Source: Lumnitzera littorea
Lineage: Eukaryota > Streptophyta > Magnoliopsida > Myrtales > Combretaceae
Direction of reading: 5' to 3'
DNA length: 64,000 bases
Assembly (NCBI GenBank): GCA_024138015.1
Contig: JAMXBB010000007.1
Coordinates: 66,401,422-66,465,421, forward strand
Shown here: one piece after another, positions 46,306-57,584 of the stretch
Layout: every line of letters starts with the position of its first letter
Position numbering within the stretch: the stretch's first letter is position 1
The notes under the pieces: generated by a model
The model's input: the letters and a program-made list of their open reading frames with translations, nothing else
Database searches by the model: none
Told to the model about the DNA's origin: nothing
Made by a program: the position numbers and the translations under genes

Positions 46306-47348
46306 TGAAGAACACTGGGCTAAACTCAAGGAAGGGGGGTGGGGGGGTGAATTGAGTTTAGGGACAGATTGCAATTCTTTTCCGATATAAACAACTAAAT
46401 GCAATAATAAGAGTAATCAAAACAATAGAATAATAATAAGTACGGAAATTAAAAGAGATAGGGATAAAGAAGATCAAGCCCGAATATAATGTGGAGTTCA
46501 GACCGCCCCCTAATCTCCACGAACACACAATGCCTCCAACCGAGGACTTCACACCACTTTATTGATTTCTCAATCCAAGCTCTAAGAGCTACACAAACAC
46601 AAACTTAATTACACAAGTTTTACATTCAGAACTCTCAATACAAAAACTCAACCTCAAGAATTATTGGTGTAGTGCTTTTAACTCTCAATACTTGCAACTA
46701 ATAGCTTATAAGCACTACACTTCAAATCTCTCTAAATATTAGCAATTTATGGTACATGAGACAATGAGAATTATAGACTACAAGAATATAAGACAATGTT
46801 GAAATACTGCAGCAAAAGATAAGTTCTCTACTGTCCTTAGTCGAGTTGTTGAGCATTTATATTATCCCATTCATTTCTTCCTATTACAATGCATTCAATG
46901 CTCCAACGGCTAGTTGAAGCCGGTACTTGGAACTACCGGCAAGCCGATAAAAATTACTCTACTAGCAAGTCGATTCTTCTAAGCCAATGAGCTTTTCTTT
47001 GTATTTTCCTAGGCTTTATACCGTCATCCTGATTCTTCCTTGAGCCGTCAACCCGGTAGGCTAAATATCGCCTGAAAATTCTTTTAACACACAACAAATG
47101 AATACTCTTTGCAATATAACTTCAAGATCATTTGATCAACACTTCAAAAGATTAAATTTCTTGTAAAGATAATTGACATATTTAATCATTAAGCAAGCTA
47201 ATTGAACTTATTTAATTATCTCAAAATAATCAAATAATACTTAGTTTAATCATTCACTTGTTTTTGTTCTCTTAAAAAACAAAATGTTTAAATATACACT
47301 TTTTATTTTGTTCTCATTAAAATCAAATAATGAACCTTGGGTTCAACA
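46306..47348 (-). repeat. 3' LTR of H
   Basis: TGAAGAACACTGGGC to GGGTTCAACA, 1043 bp, collinear with 52426-53509. It contains a GGGGGGTGGGGGGG run near 46336 and ACCGGCAAGCC-type palindromic motifs at about 46920-46950. Confidence 0.93.
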
Positions 47349-47361
47349 ATCTCCCCCTTTT
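47349..47361 (-). promoter_or_regulatory. Polypurine tract of H
   Basis: The minus strand reads AAAAGGGGGAGAT directly before the 3' LTR, a textbook copia purine tract. Confidence 0.9.
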
Positions 47362-50300
47362 GATGAGGATAAAACTTTTATACTTTAAATGCTCCCCCTC
47401 AATCTAATGCTCCCCCCTCAATTTAGTGCTCCCCTCAACTCGATTTCAAGATATTTGACAATTGAATAAGATCAAGTGAGTGCTTGCAAAATAAGAGTAT
47501 ATTGATGTGCTAAGGAACTAAGTCTCTTTTCTTAATAACTTTACATAAAGAATATATCAAACTTTCAAAGAATCAAGATATGCCAAAGTTATAGGATCAA
47601 TATCATCTTTTGAGTAACTATTATCAATTCGATGTAATATACGTTTTGATATTCTAACAACTTGAATATTTCTCCCCCTTTGGCCTCATAAAAAAAAAAA
47701 AAAAAAAAAAGAGGAGGATCCAGGCGGTGAAGAGGGAAGAGGATTTAAGTTGAAATTTCAGCATAATCCCGACTTAAGCCTTAGGATGTACCCTTAAAAA
47801 AGTTGAATCAAAGAAGCTAAAAACCATGCTAAATAAAATTTCCATAATAAATTCATCAAAATTAGCCCATGCTACATCAAATGTTCAAAAATGTGAGCCA
47901 ACTATGGGGAGTGTAATAACTCTATGAGATACATGAACTATAAGTGGTAAATAATATAGATAACCAACATAAGCAATAAAAGCCAAGATAAGGGCTAAGA
48001 CAAGATAATAGAAAATAACAATAGTAGTGGCTAATGGCTAATGGCTAAATTCATAACATGAGAAAAATATAATGAAGAGCATATACAAAATAGATTGGAA
48101 GTTAGCAATTCATGCAACTTGTAAATCATCATCTTTACGCTAAAGGAGGAATGAGGCAAGTTGGCATCTTAATGGTGGATGGGGGGTTAGTAGAGAGAGA
48201 AAGTCATATGAAGGAGAAGAGGAGAATGTGATTTGAAAAAGTGAAGGGATTAATGAGAGATTGTGTGGATTTGGAGATGATTGATGAAGAAAAATTATGA
48301 TTTTAAGAGTTTGGAGATGGAAGATTAAAGAGAGAGAGAAGGATTCTGGGGTTTAGGGGAAGAGAAAGAAGGGTTTTAGGAAGAAGATGGAAAGAGAGAG
48401 AAAGGAACGGCATTATTTGTGGTTAGAAATAAAGGTAAGGGCAAGCTGGTAGTATAGGGAGCTAGTATACTGGTTTTGGGAATAGAACTGTTACAGATTT
48501 GTTATAGAAAATAGTATACTAGCTTGCTGGTAATTAGGGGTATTGGCTTGCTGGTTCTTAGAATAGAACCAAAACAATCTACTTATATAGAGGAGTATAT
48601 CGGCCTGCTAGTGGTGAAATGGACCGGCTTGCCGGTTATAAGAACAAAACCAAATATAAATGAAAAACTAGAGCAGTATACCGGCTTACCGGTACTTAGG
48701 TGAACCAGTTTGCCGATTAAGTGAATAAAAGCAAAAACAAGTTGTTAAATACGCAGGTATACTGGCAAGCTGGTGAATTGTTTAACCGGTATGCCGGTTG
48801 TCTACAAAATTGCAGAAAAACAGTAGGGTCTTTTGATTGAGCAAGTTTGCCAATCCAAATTGATTTATAGTGATTCAAACAACATCCTAACACTTTAAAC
48901 AAATTTATTTAAGTCCGTTAAGGCTTGAAAAACTCAATTTTTAATGAGAAAGCTAAGATTCATTCGAATCAAGTCCATAGAGTCAAATAATTCATGATAA
49001 AGTGAAAATGTATATATATGAGCAAAATAAGTGCATAAACATTAAGCTTTTACACACCAACAAGTCAAGCAAATTTCAAATGCATGTTTGAGCATGGTAG
49101 GCACAAAATATAGCTTTAAGGTTCTACAAAATGAAAAATCACTACTCAAGTTCCTTAAAATCAAATGTTAAGCATAAATGTAGCTATTAAGCAAGTATGG
49201 ATTCTTTTTCAAATTCAAGACAAGTTTATGGTTTAAGCATATTTGAAAGATACCAAGAACATAAAAAATGCATGATTAAACCAAGTAACATTCATATTAG
49301 TATAAATAGTTATGAAATGCTTTATAATGCGCTTAAAACCTAAAAAGAGTCTAGAGAGGTCAAATATGCACGAAATTCAAATCAAGCTAGTTTAACCACT
49401 TAAACATCATTTAGGGATGAAAATAAACATATAAGACCTGGTTTTGGGCATGAAAACCAATGCATAATTCATTTGTGCATATATCAACTTAGTTGCTTAT
49501 GAATGACTTCAAGTGTGCCCAAATCATGCTAAACACTATGTTTTATGGATGAAATCTATATGAATATGTTTCTTAGGTCCACTTAAGTGTGAAAACCTGG
49601 TATCTCAGCAACATTGGTAAGATTTAACAAGAATTAATTCATTAGTTGCTAGAAAGTTCACTATTAAGCCATGTAAATATATGAATGACTAATTTTGAGC
49701 AATGAGGCTTAGTTATCACAAATTAATACTTCAAGTAAGTTTCATCATCATGTTTAAGCATGTTGGAAGGAAAATATCATGAGAAGGATTTGGAAGTCCT
49801 AAAATCACCACTTGAAATCATCAAAATCAACCATTAAATACAAATTGAGCTTAATGTCACACATACATACTAAATCAAATTTATGATAATTTGGCATTCT
49901 AAACAAGTTTCAATGGTGTCTATAGATACAAGGGTAGCATGATTAAGACATATAGCATGTAAATAGACAAAATGATCACATAACTTCCCAAATAATAATA
50001 AGAGCCTAATTTGAGTCTAAAAGAGTCAAATTTGCACAAAAACAAAAGTAGGCCAACTTAATCATTCAACCACAATCTATAGACAAAATTAAACATGTGG
50101 GAATTGGATTTGAACACAAAAATTGAAACATGGCAAAATTGTGCACACATGATTCTAAGCATTCATGAGAAACTTTAAATGTACACAAAAAGTATGATAT
50201 TTGCAATTATCCATTCTAAGCAAGATTTATATATGCATTATGACATGATAAGAGTTCAAGCATAGCTTGCAAAGCTAGTAATTGCAAAAACAGTAGTTAA

Positions 50301-50515
50301 ATCCTTAAATACTTATTTGAGCTCAAATATAGTTAAGGATATATCAATTATGCTAACTTCATAATCAAATTAAGCTAACCATTCAATCATAAAATATTAG
50401 CATATTTAAACATGTGGGAGCTAACATTTGACATTAAAATCAAGAGATGGTAAATATGTACACAAAGAAGCCTTAAGCAAAAGTAGAGAACTTTAAGTAT
50501 ACACAAAATATGTTA
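47362..50515 (-). other. H non-coding 3' half replacing pol
   Basis: 3.1 kb of AT-rich DNA with no open frame of note and no pol motif. It holds poly-A (47690-47710), a GA-rich patch at 48170-48420, the palindrome cluster at 48440-48805, and from 48900 to 50500 diffuse sequence with recurring words such as TTAAGCATG and AAATATGCAC. Confidence 0.65.
48440..48805 (-). repeat. Cluster of palindromic ACCGGC-TTGCCGGT motifs in H
   Basis: About nine motifs of the type TATACCGGCTTGCCGGT lie 25-45 bp apart, for example GACCGGCTTGCCGGTTA (48630), TATACCGGCTTACCGGTA (48677) and AACCGGTATGCCGGTTG (48784). Weaker ones read CTGG or CCAG in place of CCGG. Single copies recur in both H LTRs (46920-46950, 53070-53095). 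Confidence 0.75.
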
Positions 50516-51545
50516 GTTATTGTATGGAGACTACTTGAATGAATTTCTTGAATCAAATACCATGTTAGAGGCACTTCAAATTTTCTTTGAGCATTCTCCA
50601 TTCGAGTTTCTTAAGTTGCTCTCACTTGAAGTTCCTACAAAAACATGTGATTGTTTCTTTGGTACCCATGTGAGTTTGGGTCCTTCGTGGTTAGTTGTAA
50701 TAATATATCCTTATTCTTTTGGAACCCAAGCCATTTTACCTTTATGATTTAAATCGATATTGCAACGTATTGCATATGTAAGTGCAATATGGCCATATCT
50801 ACCACAATAGTTACAAGTCTTAGTTGTTACTTTTACAAAGTGACTTTTGTAAGACTTGTAAATATATTCCCTACTATAGCTAATTCCAATTTTGTTCAAT
50901 CCTTGCATTTGAGAGCCAAGGAGCTTATCTAAATTCTTTTCTCCATTTACGAACTTGGCTATAGTTTGTTTTGAATCATTTAGGCTAGACTTCAAGATAA
51001 CATTTTCAATTTGAAGCTCTCCTAGTCTATCAACCATATTATCCTCATTTTTTTTGCTATCAACTTTTGTTTCAAGAGAGTTGCACTTTTCTTTCAATTG
51101 ATCATTTTCCTTAGCCAACTCCTCATTCCTAAGATTTAAGGCTTCATTGTTTCTATTTAATTAATTAACTTCTAATCTTAAGTACTCATTATCCTCCTCT
51201 AAACTTTCTTTGACATCATTTACTTTATTATATTCATTTTTAAATAAATCAAATTCACTTCTTATTTCAATCATCATTTGTTTCATCATCTTGTTCTTCT
51301 TTTGAGCCTTAATAAATTCCTTACGTAACTCATCATACGTATTTTTGAGCTCATCAAATGAAGAATCACTAGAAGTAGAACATACCTCATTATCTATTGC
51401 CATAAAGCACATTTCTCCTTCTAAGTCACTTGAATCGCTTTAAGTTGCCATCATAGCCTTTTTCCTTGATCCTTTCTCGACCTTCTTAAAATCCAGGCAA
51501 TATTGTTGAATATGACCCGGTTTTTGGCAATTATAGCACTTGATT
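50516..51545 (-). pseudogene. H gag C-terminal part: CCHC knuckle, coiled coil, second knuckle
   Basis: The first knuckle CYNCQKPGHIQQYC (C-x2-C-x4-H-x4-C) is at about 51494-51535. After a stop near 51440 the frames 51161-51412 and 50711-51118 read as a long coiled coil (KNTYDELRKEFIKAQ, LAKENDQLKEKCNSLETKV). A second knuckle CNYCGRYGHIALTY has lost its final Cys. MAWVPKE follows, and GPKLTWVPKKQSH lies further on in a shifted frame. One TAA separates the two coiled-coil ORFs. This part would bind RNA and mediate assembly. Confidence 0.75.
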
Positions 51546-52275
51546 ACTTCCTTCTTCTCCTTCCTTGACTGAGAATGTTTTCATCCTTATCTTTTGCCAA
51601 TTTCCTATTGAAATTCATGAATTTCTTAAAATTTCTTGTGATCATTGCCACATCATTATCATCATCCTCACTTTCATCACTACAAGAGCTCTCTTTGGTT
51701 GCTTTTAAAGCAATTGTTTTCTTCTTAGATTCCTCTCCTTGCTTTTTAATCATCTCATGAGTTTTAAGAGTTCCAAGAAGTTGCTCTTTTGGCATTATAT
51801 TAAGATCATGAGCTTCCTCAATCACGGTTCTCTTGACTTCCCAATCTCTTAGCAAAGACCTAAGAATTTTGGAATTTATTTCAAGGTTAGTAAATGTCTT
51901 TCCAAGAACATTCAAAGGATTGATGATATTGATGAATCTATTATGCATCTCATCAATAGTTTCATTTGGATCCATTTTAAAGTTTTCAAATTGTTCACAT
52001 AATAAGCTTATCTTTGTATCCCTTACTCGGCTAGTTCCTTCATATGTACCTTTTAATTCTTCCCAAATTTCCTTAGCACTCTTACATGTACAAACTCTAT
52101 TAAAGTCATTTTCATTAATGGCACAATGGAAGATGTTCATAGCTATTCCATTTAAGTTTAACAACTTCCAATCATTATCAGTATAATTATCTTCTACTTT
52201 TCCTTCTATCTTGAATGGTCCTTTATCCACTGCTTGCCATAATAATCTATTTTGTACTTTTAAGAATATACTCAT
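51544..52275 (-). CDS. H gag N-terminal part, copia UBN2-like domain
   Basis: The longest open frame of the window, 243 codons from ATG 52275, with no stop. Landmarks are DNDWKLLNLNGIAMNIFHCA, SAKEIWEELKGTYEGTSRVR, LLCEQFENFKMDPNETIDEM, RSLLRDWEVKRTVIEEAHDL and LLGTLKTHEMIKKQGEES, the core of copia Gag (UBN2/DUF4219 type), followed by an acidic SDESEDDDND stretch. The ending GRRRRK and stop is a frameshift artefact; one frame over, KEKKEVIK leads into the zinc knuckle, so Gag once continued. The ATG is 151 bp inside the 5' LTR end. It is far better preserved than G1, D or E. Confidence 0.8.
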   Translation of the reverse strand: MSIFLKVQNRLLWQAVDKGPFKIEGKVEDNYTDNDWKLLNLNGIAMNIFHCAINENDFNRVCTCKSAKEIWEELKGTYEGTSRVRDTKISLLCEQFENFKMDPNETIDEMHNRFINIINPLNVLGKTFTNLEINSKILRSLLRDWEVKRTVIEEAHDLNIMPKEQLLGTLKTHEMIKKQGEESKKKTIALKATKESSCSDESEDDDNDVAMITRNFKKFMNFNRKLAKDKDENILSQGRRRRK

Positions 52276-52413
52276 TCTACATTTCTAATAAGGATAATTA
52301 TTTTCAGTTAAGAGTGGTGGTCTATTTATAGCTTGCCCTTCTATAAAGCCTAGTGTATTAAATGTCATGACCTTTACTCTAATATGCAGCTAAGTAAGTG
52401 ATTAAAGACTAGC
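52276..52413 (-). other. H leader between primer-binding site and gag
   Basis: About 140 bp without ORF on the sense strand, joining the PBS to the gag ATG. Confidence 0.6.
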
Positions 52414-52425
52414 TTCGATACCAAT
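52414..52425 (-). promoter_or_regulatory. Primer-binding site of H
   Basis: The minus strand reads TGGTATCGAAGC, close to the initiator-Met site TGGTATCAGAGC, directly beside the LTR. Confidence 0.85.
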
Positions 52426-53509
52426 TGAAGAATATTAAGCTAAACTCGAGAGGGGGGGGGGGGGGGAATTGAGTTTAAGGACAGATTGTAATTCTTTTCC
52501 AATATAAACAATTAAATGCAATAATAAAAGTAATCAAAGCAACAATAGAATAATAATAAGTGCGGAAATTAAAAAAAAAATAGGGATAAAGAAGATCAAG
52601 CCCAGATATAACGTGGAGTTCGGACTGCCCCCTGGTTTTTATGGACGCACAATGCCTCTAATCGAGGACTTCACACCACTTTATTGATTTCTCAATCCAA
52701 GCTCCAAGAGCTACACAAACACAAACTTAATTATACAAGTTTTATACTCATAACTCTCAATACAAATCACAATCTCAACTCTCAATATAAAAACTCAATC
52801 TCAAGAATTATTGGTATAGTGCTTTTAACTCTCAATACTTGCAACTAATAACTCATAAGCACTATACTTCAAATCTCTCTAAATATTAGCAATTTATGGT
52901 ACAAGAGACAATGAGAAATTATAGACAACAAAAATACAAGAAAATGTTGAAATATTGCAGCAAAAGATCGATTCTCTACTATCCTTGGTCGGGTTGTTAA
53001 GCATTTATATTATCCCATTCATTTCTTCCCGTTACAATGCATTCAATGCTCTAACGACTAGTTGAATCTGACTTACCGGTATGCTGGTACTTTAAACTAC
53101 CAGCAAGCCAATAAAAATTACTCTACCAATAAGCCGATTCTTTTAGGTCAATAAGCTTTTCTTTATGTTTTCTAGGGCTTTATATCATCAACTTAGTTCT
53201 TCCTTAAGTCCTCGACCCAATAGGCCAAATATTGCCTAAAAATGCTTTTAACACACAACAAACAAATACACTTTACAATATAACTTCAAGATCATTTGAT
53301 CACCACTTCAAAAGATTAAATTTCTTATAGAGATAATTGATATATTTAATCATTGAGCAAGCTAATTGAACTTATTCAGTTATCTCAAAATAATCAAATA
53401 ATACTTAGTTTAATCATCCACTTGTTTTTGTTCTCTTTAAAACCAACATGTTTAGATATACACTTTTTGTTTACTCATCAAAATCAAGTAATGAACCTTA
53501 GGTTCAACA
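52426..53509 (-). repeat. 5' LTR of H
   Basis: TGAAGAATATTAAGC to TAGGTTCAACA, 1084 bp. It contains a homopolymer of about 15 G near 52451-52466 and an extra short repeat of ACTCTCAATACAA at 52750-52790 relative to the 3' LTR. Confidence 0.93.
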
Positions 53510-53514
53510 AGAGA
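53510..53514. repeat. Target-site duplication AGAGA, right copy (H)
   Basis: Second copy of the H duplication; the G2 array resumes here in phase (AGAGAAAGACGGGACAG). Confidence 0.9.
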
Positions 53515-54130
53515 AAGACGGGACAGTGCCTTAAAGGCTGGCTAGAACCCTGAAAAGAATAAAAGAGGGATCAACGCTCTAAGAGCTGGCTTCACCCTAA
53601 GAGAATGACAGGGCAGTGCCCTAAAGGCTAGCTAGAACCTTGAAAAGAATAAAAGAGGGATTGGTGCTCTAAAAGCTAGCTTGACGGGATAGCGCCATAA
53701 AAGCTGGGTAGAACCCTGAAAAGAATAAATGAGGGATCAGCACTCTAAAAACTAGCTTGAACCCTAAGAGAAAAACTGGACAATGCCCTAAAGGCTGGCT
53801 AAAACTCTAAAAAGAATAAAAGAGGGATCAATGCTCTAAGAGCTAGCTTGAACCCTAAGAGAAAGACAGGATAGCGCCTTAAAGGATGGCCGGAACCCTG
53901 AAAAGAATAAAAGAGGGATTAGCGCTCTAAGAGCTGGCTTGAACTGTTAAGAGAAAGACGGGACAGCACCCTAAAGGCTGGTTGGAACCCTAAAAGGAAG
54001 AAGAAGGGTCGGTGCTCTAAGAGCTAGCTTATACCCTAGAAAGAAGGGAAAGTGCCCCAAAGGCTAGCTGGAGCCTTAAAAGGAAAAAGAAAAGGGGACT
54101 ATGCTTTAAGAGCTAGCTTGACAAAAGATG
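53510..54130 (-). repeat. G2 tandem array 3 (part 2), about 91-bp unit
   Basis: Continuation of array 3 after H, about six to seven copies, with AAAGAATAAAAGAGGGATCA and CCCTAAAGGCTGGCTGG. The last units degrade (GAAGGGAAAGTGCCCCAAAG). Confidence 0.9.
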
Positions 54131-56740
54131 AATGAATGAAGAACTAAAATAAGGCGAGCAACTATTTTGAAAAGACTCTTTAACTCGAAAAAGTATTTAC
54201 AGAGAGCTTTGTTGAAAAACCATTTATGAATAGGAAAAGAGTAGGAATAGGCCCCTTGATTTGAAAAAAGTTTGAAGGATGTTTAAAAACCACAATTGAA
54301 GAATGACGACCTTGGAAAGGAATTAGATGACATGGATTAAAAGCTTGGCTATTCGAGCCGACACGAATTTGGACCAAAATTTTGTGACAAGCCTTTACTT
54401 TCTCTCTCTTCTTTTTTTTTTTTTTTGAAAGTTTTGCCAACATGTATAAATTCTTATTAAGAAACAATCTTATAACCACCCCTATCCTTTTTTAATACCC
54501 CTAACCCTAGGGCTTCTCTTAAGGCTTTTGTGATTTCAAGACATTCTTTTCTTAGGGAGAAGGTAACTCAGAATCGGTTTAGTCAAAGAGGTCTTCCTTA
54601 CTAGCTCTCAGTCTAGATTACACTCTTGACTATAATTTCAAAAATTATAGTTTATTTTGTAAGTGATACTCCTTGATCAATCCGTTAGGTCCTTTTTGGT
54701 TTAACCTTATGAATTTAGGCTTTTGGTTCAAGGGTTTCAAAAAGGATTAACGAAAAGGCTTATTTTGAAAAAACTGCTTTTATTAATCCCAGGTGTACAA
54801 ATCAAGAACCTTAGGGTAAAATTAGGAGTACGCTTATCCTAGTTTCAAAAACAAATTTTATTAAAGATAAATTATCTTTTAAGATCAGAAGAACTTTTAC
54901 ATGTGTAAGGGCGGTATTATGGGTGGGGAAGCCTTATGTGATTCAGTATAGTAGGAAAGGCTTCAAAGTGTTAGTATGGATATGGAAATTTGGGTTTCCA
55001 GGCTTAGGAGTGTGATTTAAGGCCTTATGTTTTCTTAGGCTATTTGAGTATCGACTCTTAGCCCTTTGATTTGGTTAGGTTGCCCTTATTAGGATGTGAA
55101 ACATTTCCTGGGGCTTTTTGTACCACACTTCTAAGCCTAATTCTTTGGCCTCATTTCTTCTCTTCTTTTTTTTTTTTCCCTTTTTTTAATTGTTTCGCCC
55201 CACTTTCTCTTACTATTCTCTCTTCTCTTTTAGCCTCAAGAGTGATTGTTTCCATTGTTGAGTTTTTTTTTTTAAATGATTCAAGGCCTTAATTCCATGG
55301 ATTTCAAGTGTATGGGCTTGAAGTGGTTGAAAAAGAAAATTGTCTCTTCTTCATTTAAAAAAAAAATAATAATTTATCAAAAATAAAAGCTGTTCTTGAA
55401 TTAGTGTTACTTAAATAAGCATGAACCAATTTTACTTTATCTTCTAATCAATGACCCTAACCTTCGAATTGCCCCATTACGGGGTGGTTCTTAATAGGGT
55501 TTAAATTTAGAAATTCTCCAAATAGATCCAATGGGGTAAACAACAGATGATTGTGTTTAGGATTTAAAAGTGAATGCCTAACTTCAGTTTAATCTAAGTA
55601 TCACATTCAAAGTGAACCTCCTTTAAGGAATGAGTTCAAAGTATTCTCACCATTATGTCACTCAACTCTCAAAGTGTTTCAGGTTGGTGTATAGGATATA
55701 GCTTGCCTCTTATCATCCTAAACTTTCAAAAAGTGAGTTACCAGTTTCTTAAGGAGGAGTTCATTTTTTATTTGCCCAGGATCAGGTTTTGCCCCTCAGT
55801 TTCTCAAATCATGCCCCGGTATTTGACTTTGTGTTTTGGCTCAATTCATGATTGAGCTTGGCTTTCTAAACAGATTAAGGGTTTTGGCTTAGTTGCTTTT
55901 AAGGGTTGAGGATTGTGCTTAAGTCGACTACTTTGATGGGCCGTAGTTCATGTTTAGATTGGCTGGCTGCCTTAATGGCTTGTGTTTAGGTTGGCCAGTG
56001 TTTAAGTTGAATGCTTAGCCAAGTGGCCTGTGTTTGGGTAGGTTACCTGAATGGACCTAAGGTTGGTGTTAGTCAAGTAGCTTGTGTTTAGATTAGATGG
56101 TGACAAAGGGCTAAGTCTGGTGTAGGTTGAAAGTAAAATGTTTGGGCTGGCTATTTGAGTGGGCTAAAGGGCTTGTGTTTGTTCAATGGGCCAAGGGGCT
56201 CGTATTTAGGGTTAAATGGGCCAAAGGACTTGCGTTTTGCTTGAATGGGCCAAAGGGCTCATATTTGGCTTCCTTAATAGGTCGAGGGACCTTGTGTGGT
56301 TTGAAAACCAAGTATTTGGGTTGGTTACTTAAGTAGGTTGGAGGCTTGAGCATGTGCTGGTTCCTTAGGCCCATAAGCATTTATAGCTGTTGGCAACTTT
56401 TATTTTCATTTTTTTGTTGTTTTTTTTCAATTTTTTTTTAGAGAGAGAAAGGTAAAGTTTATTTTTAGAAAATAATTTACAAATAAGGATGGTGTTTTTT
56501 TTTTTTGAGTTTCTATTTATAAGTCTATGGATTTTATTTACATTTCCCCAAATGAGATTGAAAAGTAGTTAGACAACTGTTTATTGAAAGACTATTTATA
56601 AAGATTGGAAAAGAAATAAAGAACAACGAACCAAAGAGAGCTTTATTAATTTTGAAAAAGGAAGATGAGAATACAAAAAACAAAATTAGAGAACCTAGTA
56701 TTTATTCTGGAACTTTATTCTAAGTTCTTTAGACTTAAAC
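54131..56740 (-). other. G2 central non-coding region
   Basis: 2.6 kb with no supported gene. Small ORFs at 54180-54479, 55071-55292 and 55655-55855 lack family features. A block at about 55425-55680 matches element D 10640-10930 in the sense orientation of each element. A repeat run lies at 55925-56345. Confidence 0.6.
55925..56345. repeat. Imperfect GGGCCAAAGGGCTTGTGTTT repeats in G2
   Basis: About ten units of roughly 30-40 bp. The clearest at 56150-56270 read AATGGGCCAAAGGGCTC followed by ATATTTGGC. Upstream units are looser (GGCTTGTGTTTAGGTTGG). ORFs 56127-56336 and 56183-56380 are translations of this repeat. Confidence 0.65.
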
Positions 56741-56750
56741 TGGAAAGACC

Positions 56751-57002
56751 TTACATTAAGTCCCGTATATGGGCCTTAAGGTCCTCTATTATCTCATAAG
56801 TATCCCCAATGACCTGTGCCAAAAGGGACCTTAAGGCCTGATTGTGAGCTTCAGAACACTCGAGCTTTTCTTTCAGATAGGTGATTTCATCTCTTAACAC
56901 CTGCTCGCAGAACCTAGAGGCGTCTAGTAGCCTATTACTTGACTGATCATTCGCTTGGTTGTCTGCCATCCTAAGTCTATACATTTTATGGACAAGGATC
57001 AA
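56751..57002 (-). CDS. Small coiled-coil ORF in G2
   Basis: An 83-codon frame from ATG 57002; an inner ATG at 56969 gives MADNQANDQSSNRLLDASRF. The rest is strongly helical with heptad leucines (VLRDEITYLKEKLECSEAHN, LRSLLAQVIGDTYEIIEDL, KAHIRDL) and ends at TAA/TAG near 56751. I do not recognise the family. It sits between the G2 leader and the D-like 3' block, where a first ORF would be expected. It has no stops while its neighbourhood has no other open frame, but its short length makes chance possible. Confidence 0.4.
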   Translation of the reverse strand: MILVHKMYRLRMADNQANDQSSNRLLDASRFCEQVLRDEITYLKEKLECSEAHNQALRSLLAQVIGDTYEIIEDLKAHIRDLM

Positions 57003-57204
57003 TCATCAATGCAATGATAGAAAAACAAAAATGTAGAAATATGTAGATGTTATAGTCATCTGGGTTAATGTATTACTTCTTAAGTTGCAACCCTATTGTA
57101 AATTTCAAAAACTTGTTTGTAAAAACTCTTGAACGATCAGTAGGATTGCAATTTCTTAAGGGTAGTATAATAACTCAAGTTTAGAGGGAAGCGCATGCCA
57201 TGAA

Positions 57205-57420
57205 GGTGGGTTATAAAAGGTTCTTAAGCTCTATGACTTCACTTGTTTTTTAAAAAACACCTTCATGGGTTACATTGAGCTTAAGTGAGGTGGCCCAATC
57301 AACCCTAAGTGGTGGTTACACCACAACACCCGAAGCTTACACAATGGCTCTTCTCCTAAGATCCTAAGGTGGCTTGGGTTTGACCGTATTTACCCTACAT
57401 CTTTGATGCAACAAAACAAT
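57205..57420 (-). promoter_or_regulatory. Conserved leader block, G2 copy 1
   Basis: On the minus strand GGTCAAACCCAAGCCACC is followed by CTTAGGAG, GCCATTGTGTAAGCTTCGGG and TAACCACCACTTAGGGTTGA. It matches G2 copy 2, the G1 block at 61263-61473 and, more loosely, D at 7076-7235. Confidence 0.7.
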
Positions 57421-57584
57421 CCCCCCATATCCTAATGCGTGTGATATGTAAGATAGTAGTATAGACAAATAAACAAAAGCTAAGAAAATACAGAAGCTTC
57501 AAGGTTGTCTTTTCTTTTTCTATTTTGTAACAATGTCGTCCTATTAGCCATTTGCCAAGCCTTGAAGAATGTATGTAAGAAAGG

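Larger units (their letters stand above)
46306..53509 (-). mobile_element. Element H: Ty1/copia retrotransposon with gag but no pol
   Basis: A 7.2-kb element with LTRs 46306-47348 and 52426-53509, a primer-binding site at 52414-52425, a polypurine tract at 47349-47361 and the target duplication AGAGA, all intact. The minus strand has a long copia gag (50711-52275) but nothing resembling protease, integrase, RT or RNase H in the following 3.1 kb. It inserted in array 3 of G2, so it is younger than G2. The gag layout (UBN2-like core, CCHC knuckle, long coiled coil, second knuckle, WVPK) resembles SIRE/Maximus-type copia. It probably needed proteins from a complete relative. Confidence 0.9.

Noticed and set aside
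45326..54130. CCCTAAA heptamers suggesting interstitial telomere repeats
   Set aside because: Only one heptamer per 91-bp unit and never in tandem; it is part of the array consensus.
54180..54479. 99-codon minus ORF in G2
   Set aside because: Low-complexity Lys run from poly-T and no resemblance to any retroelement domain.
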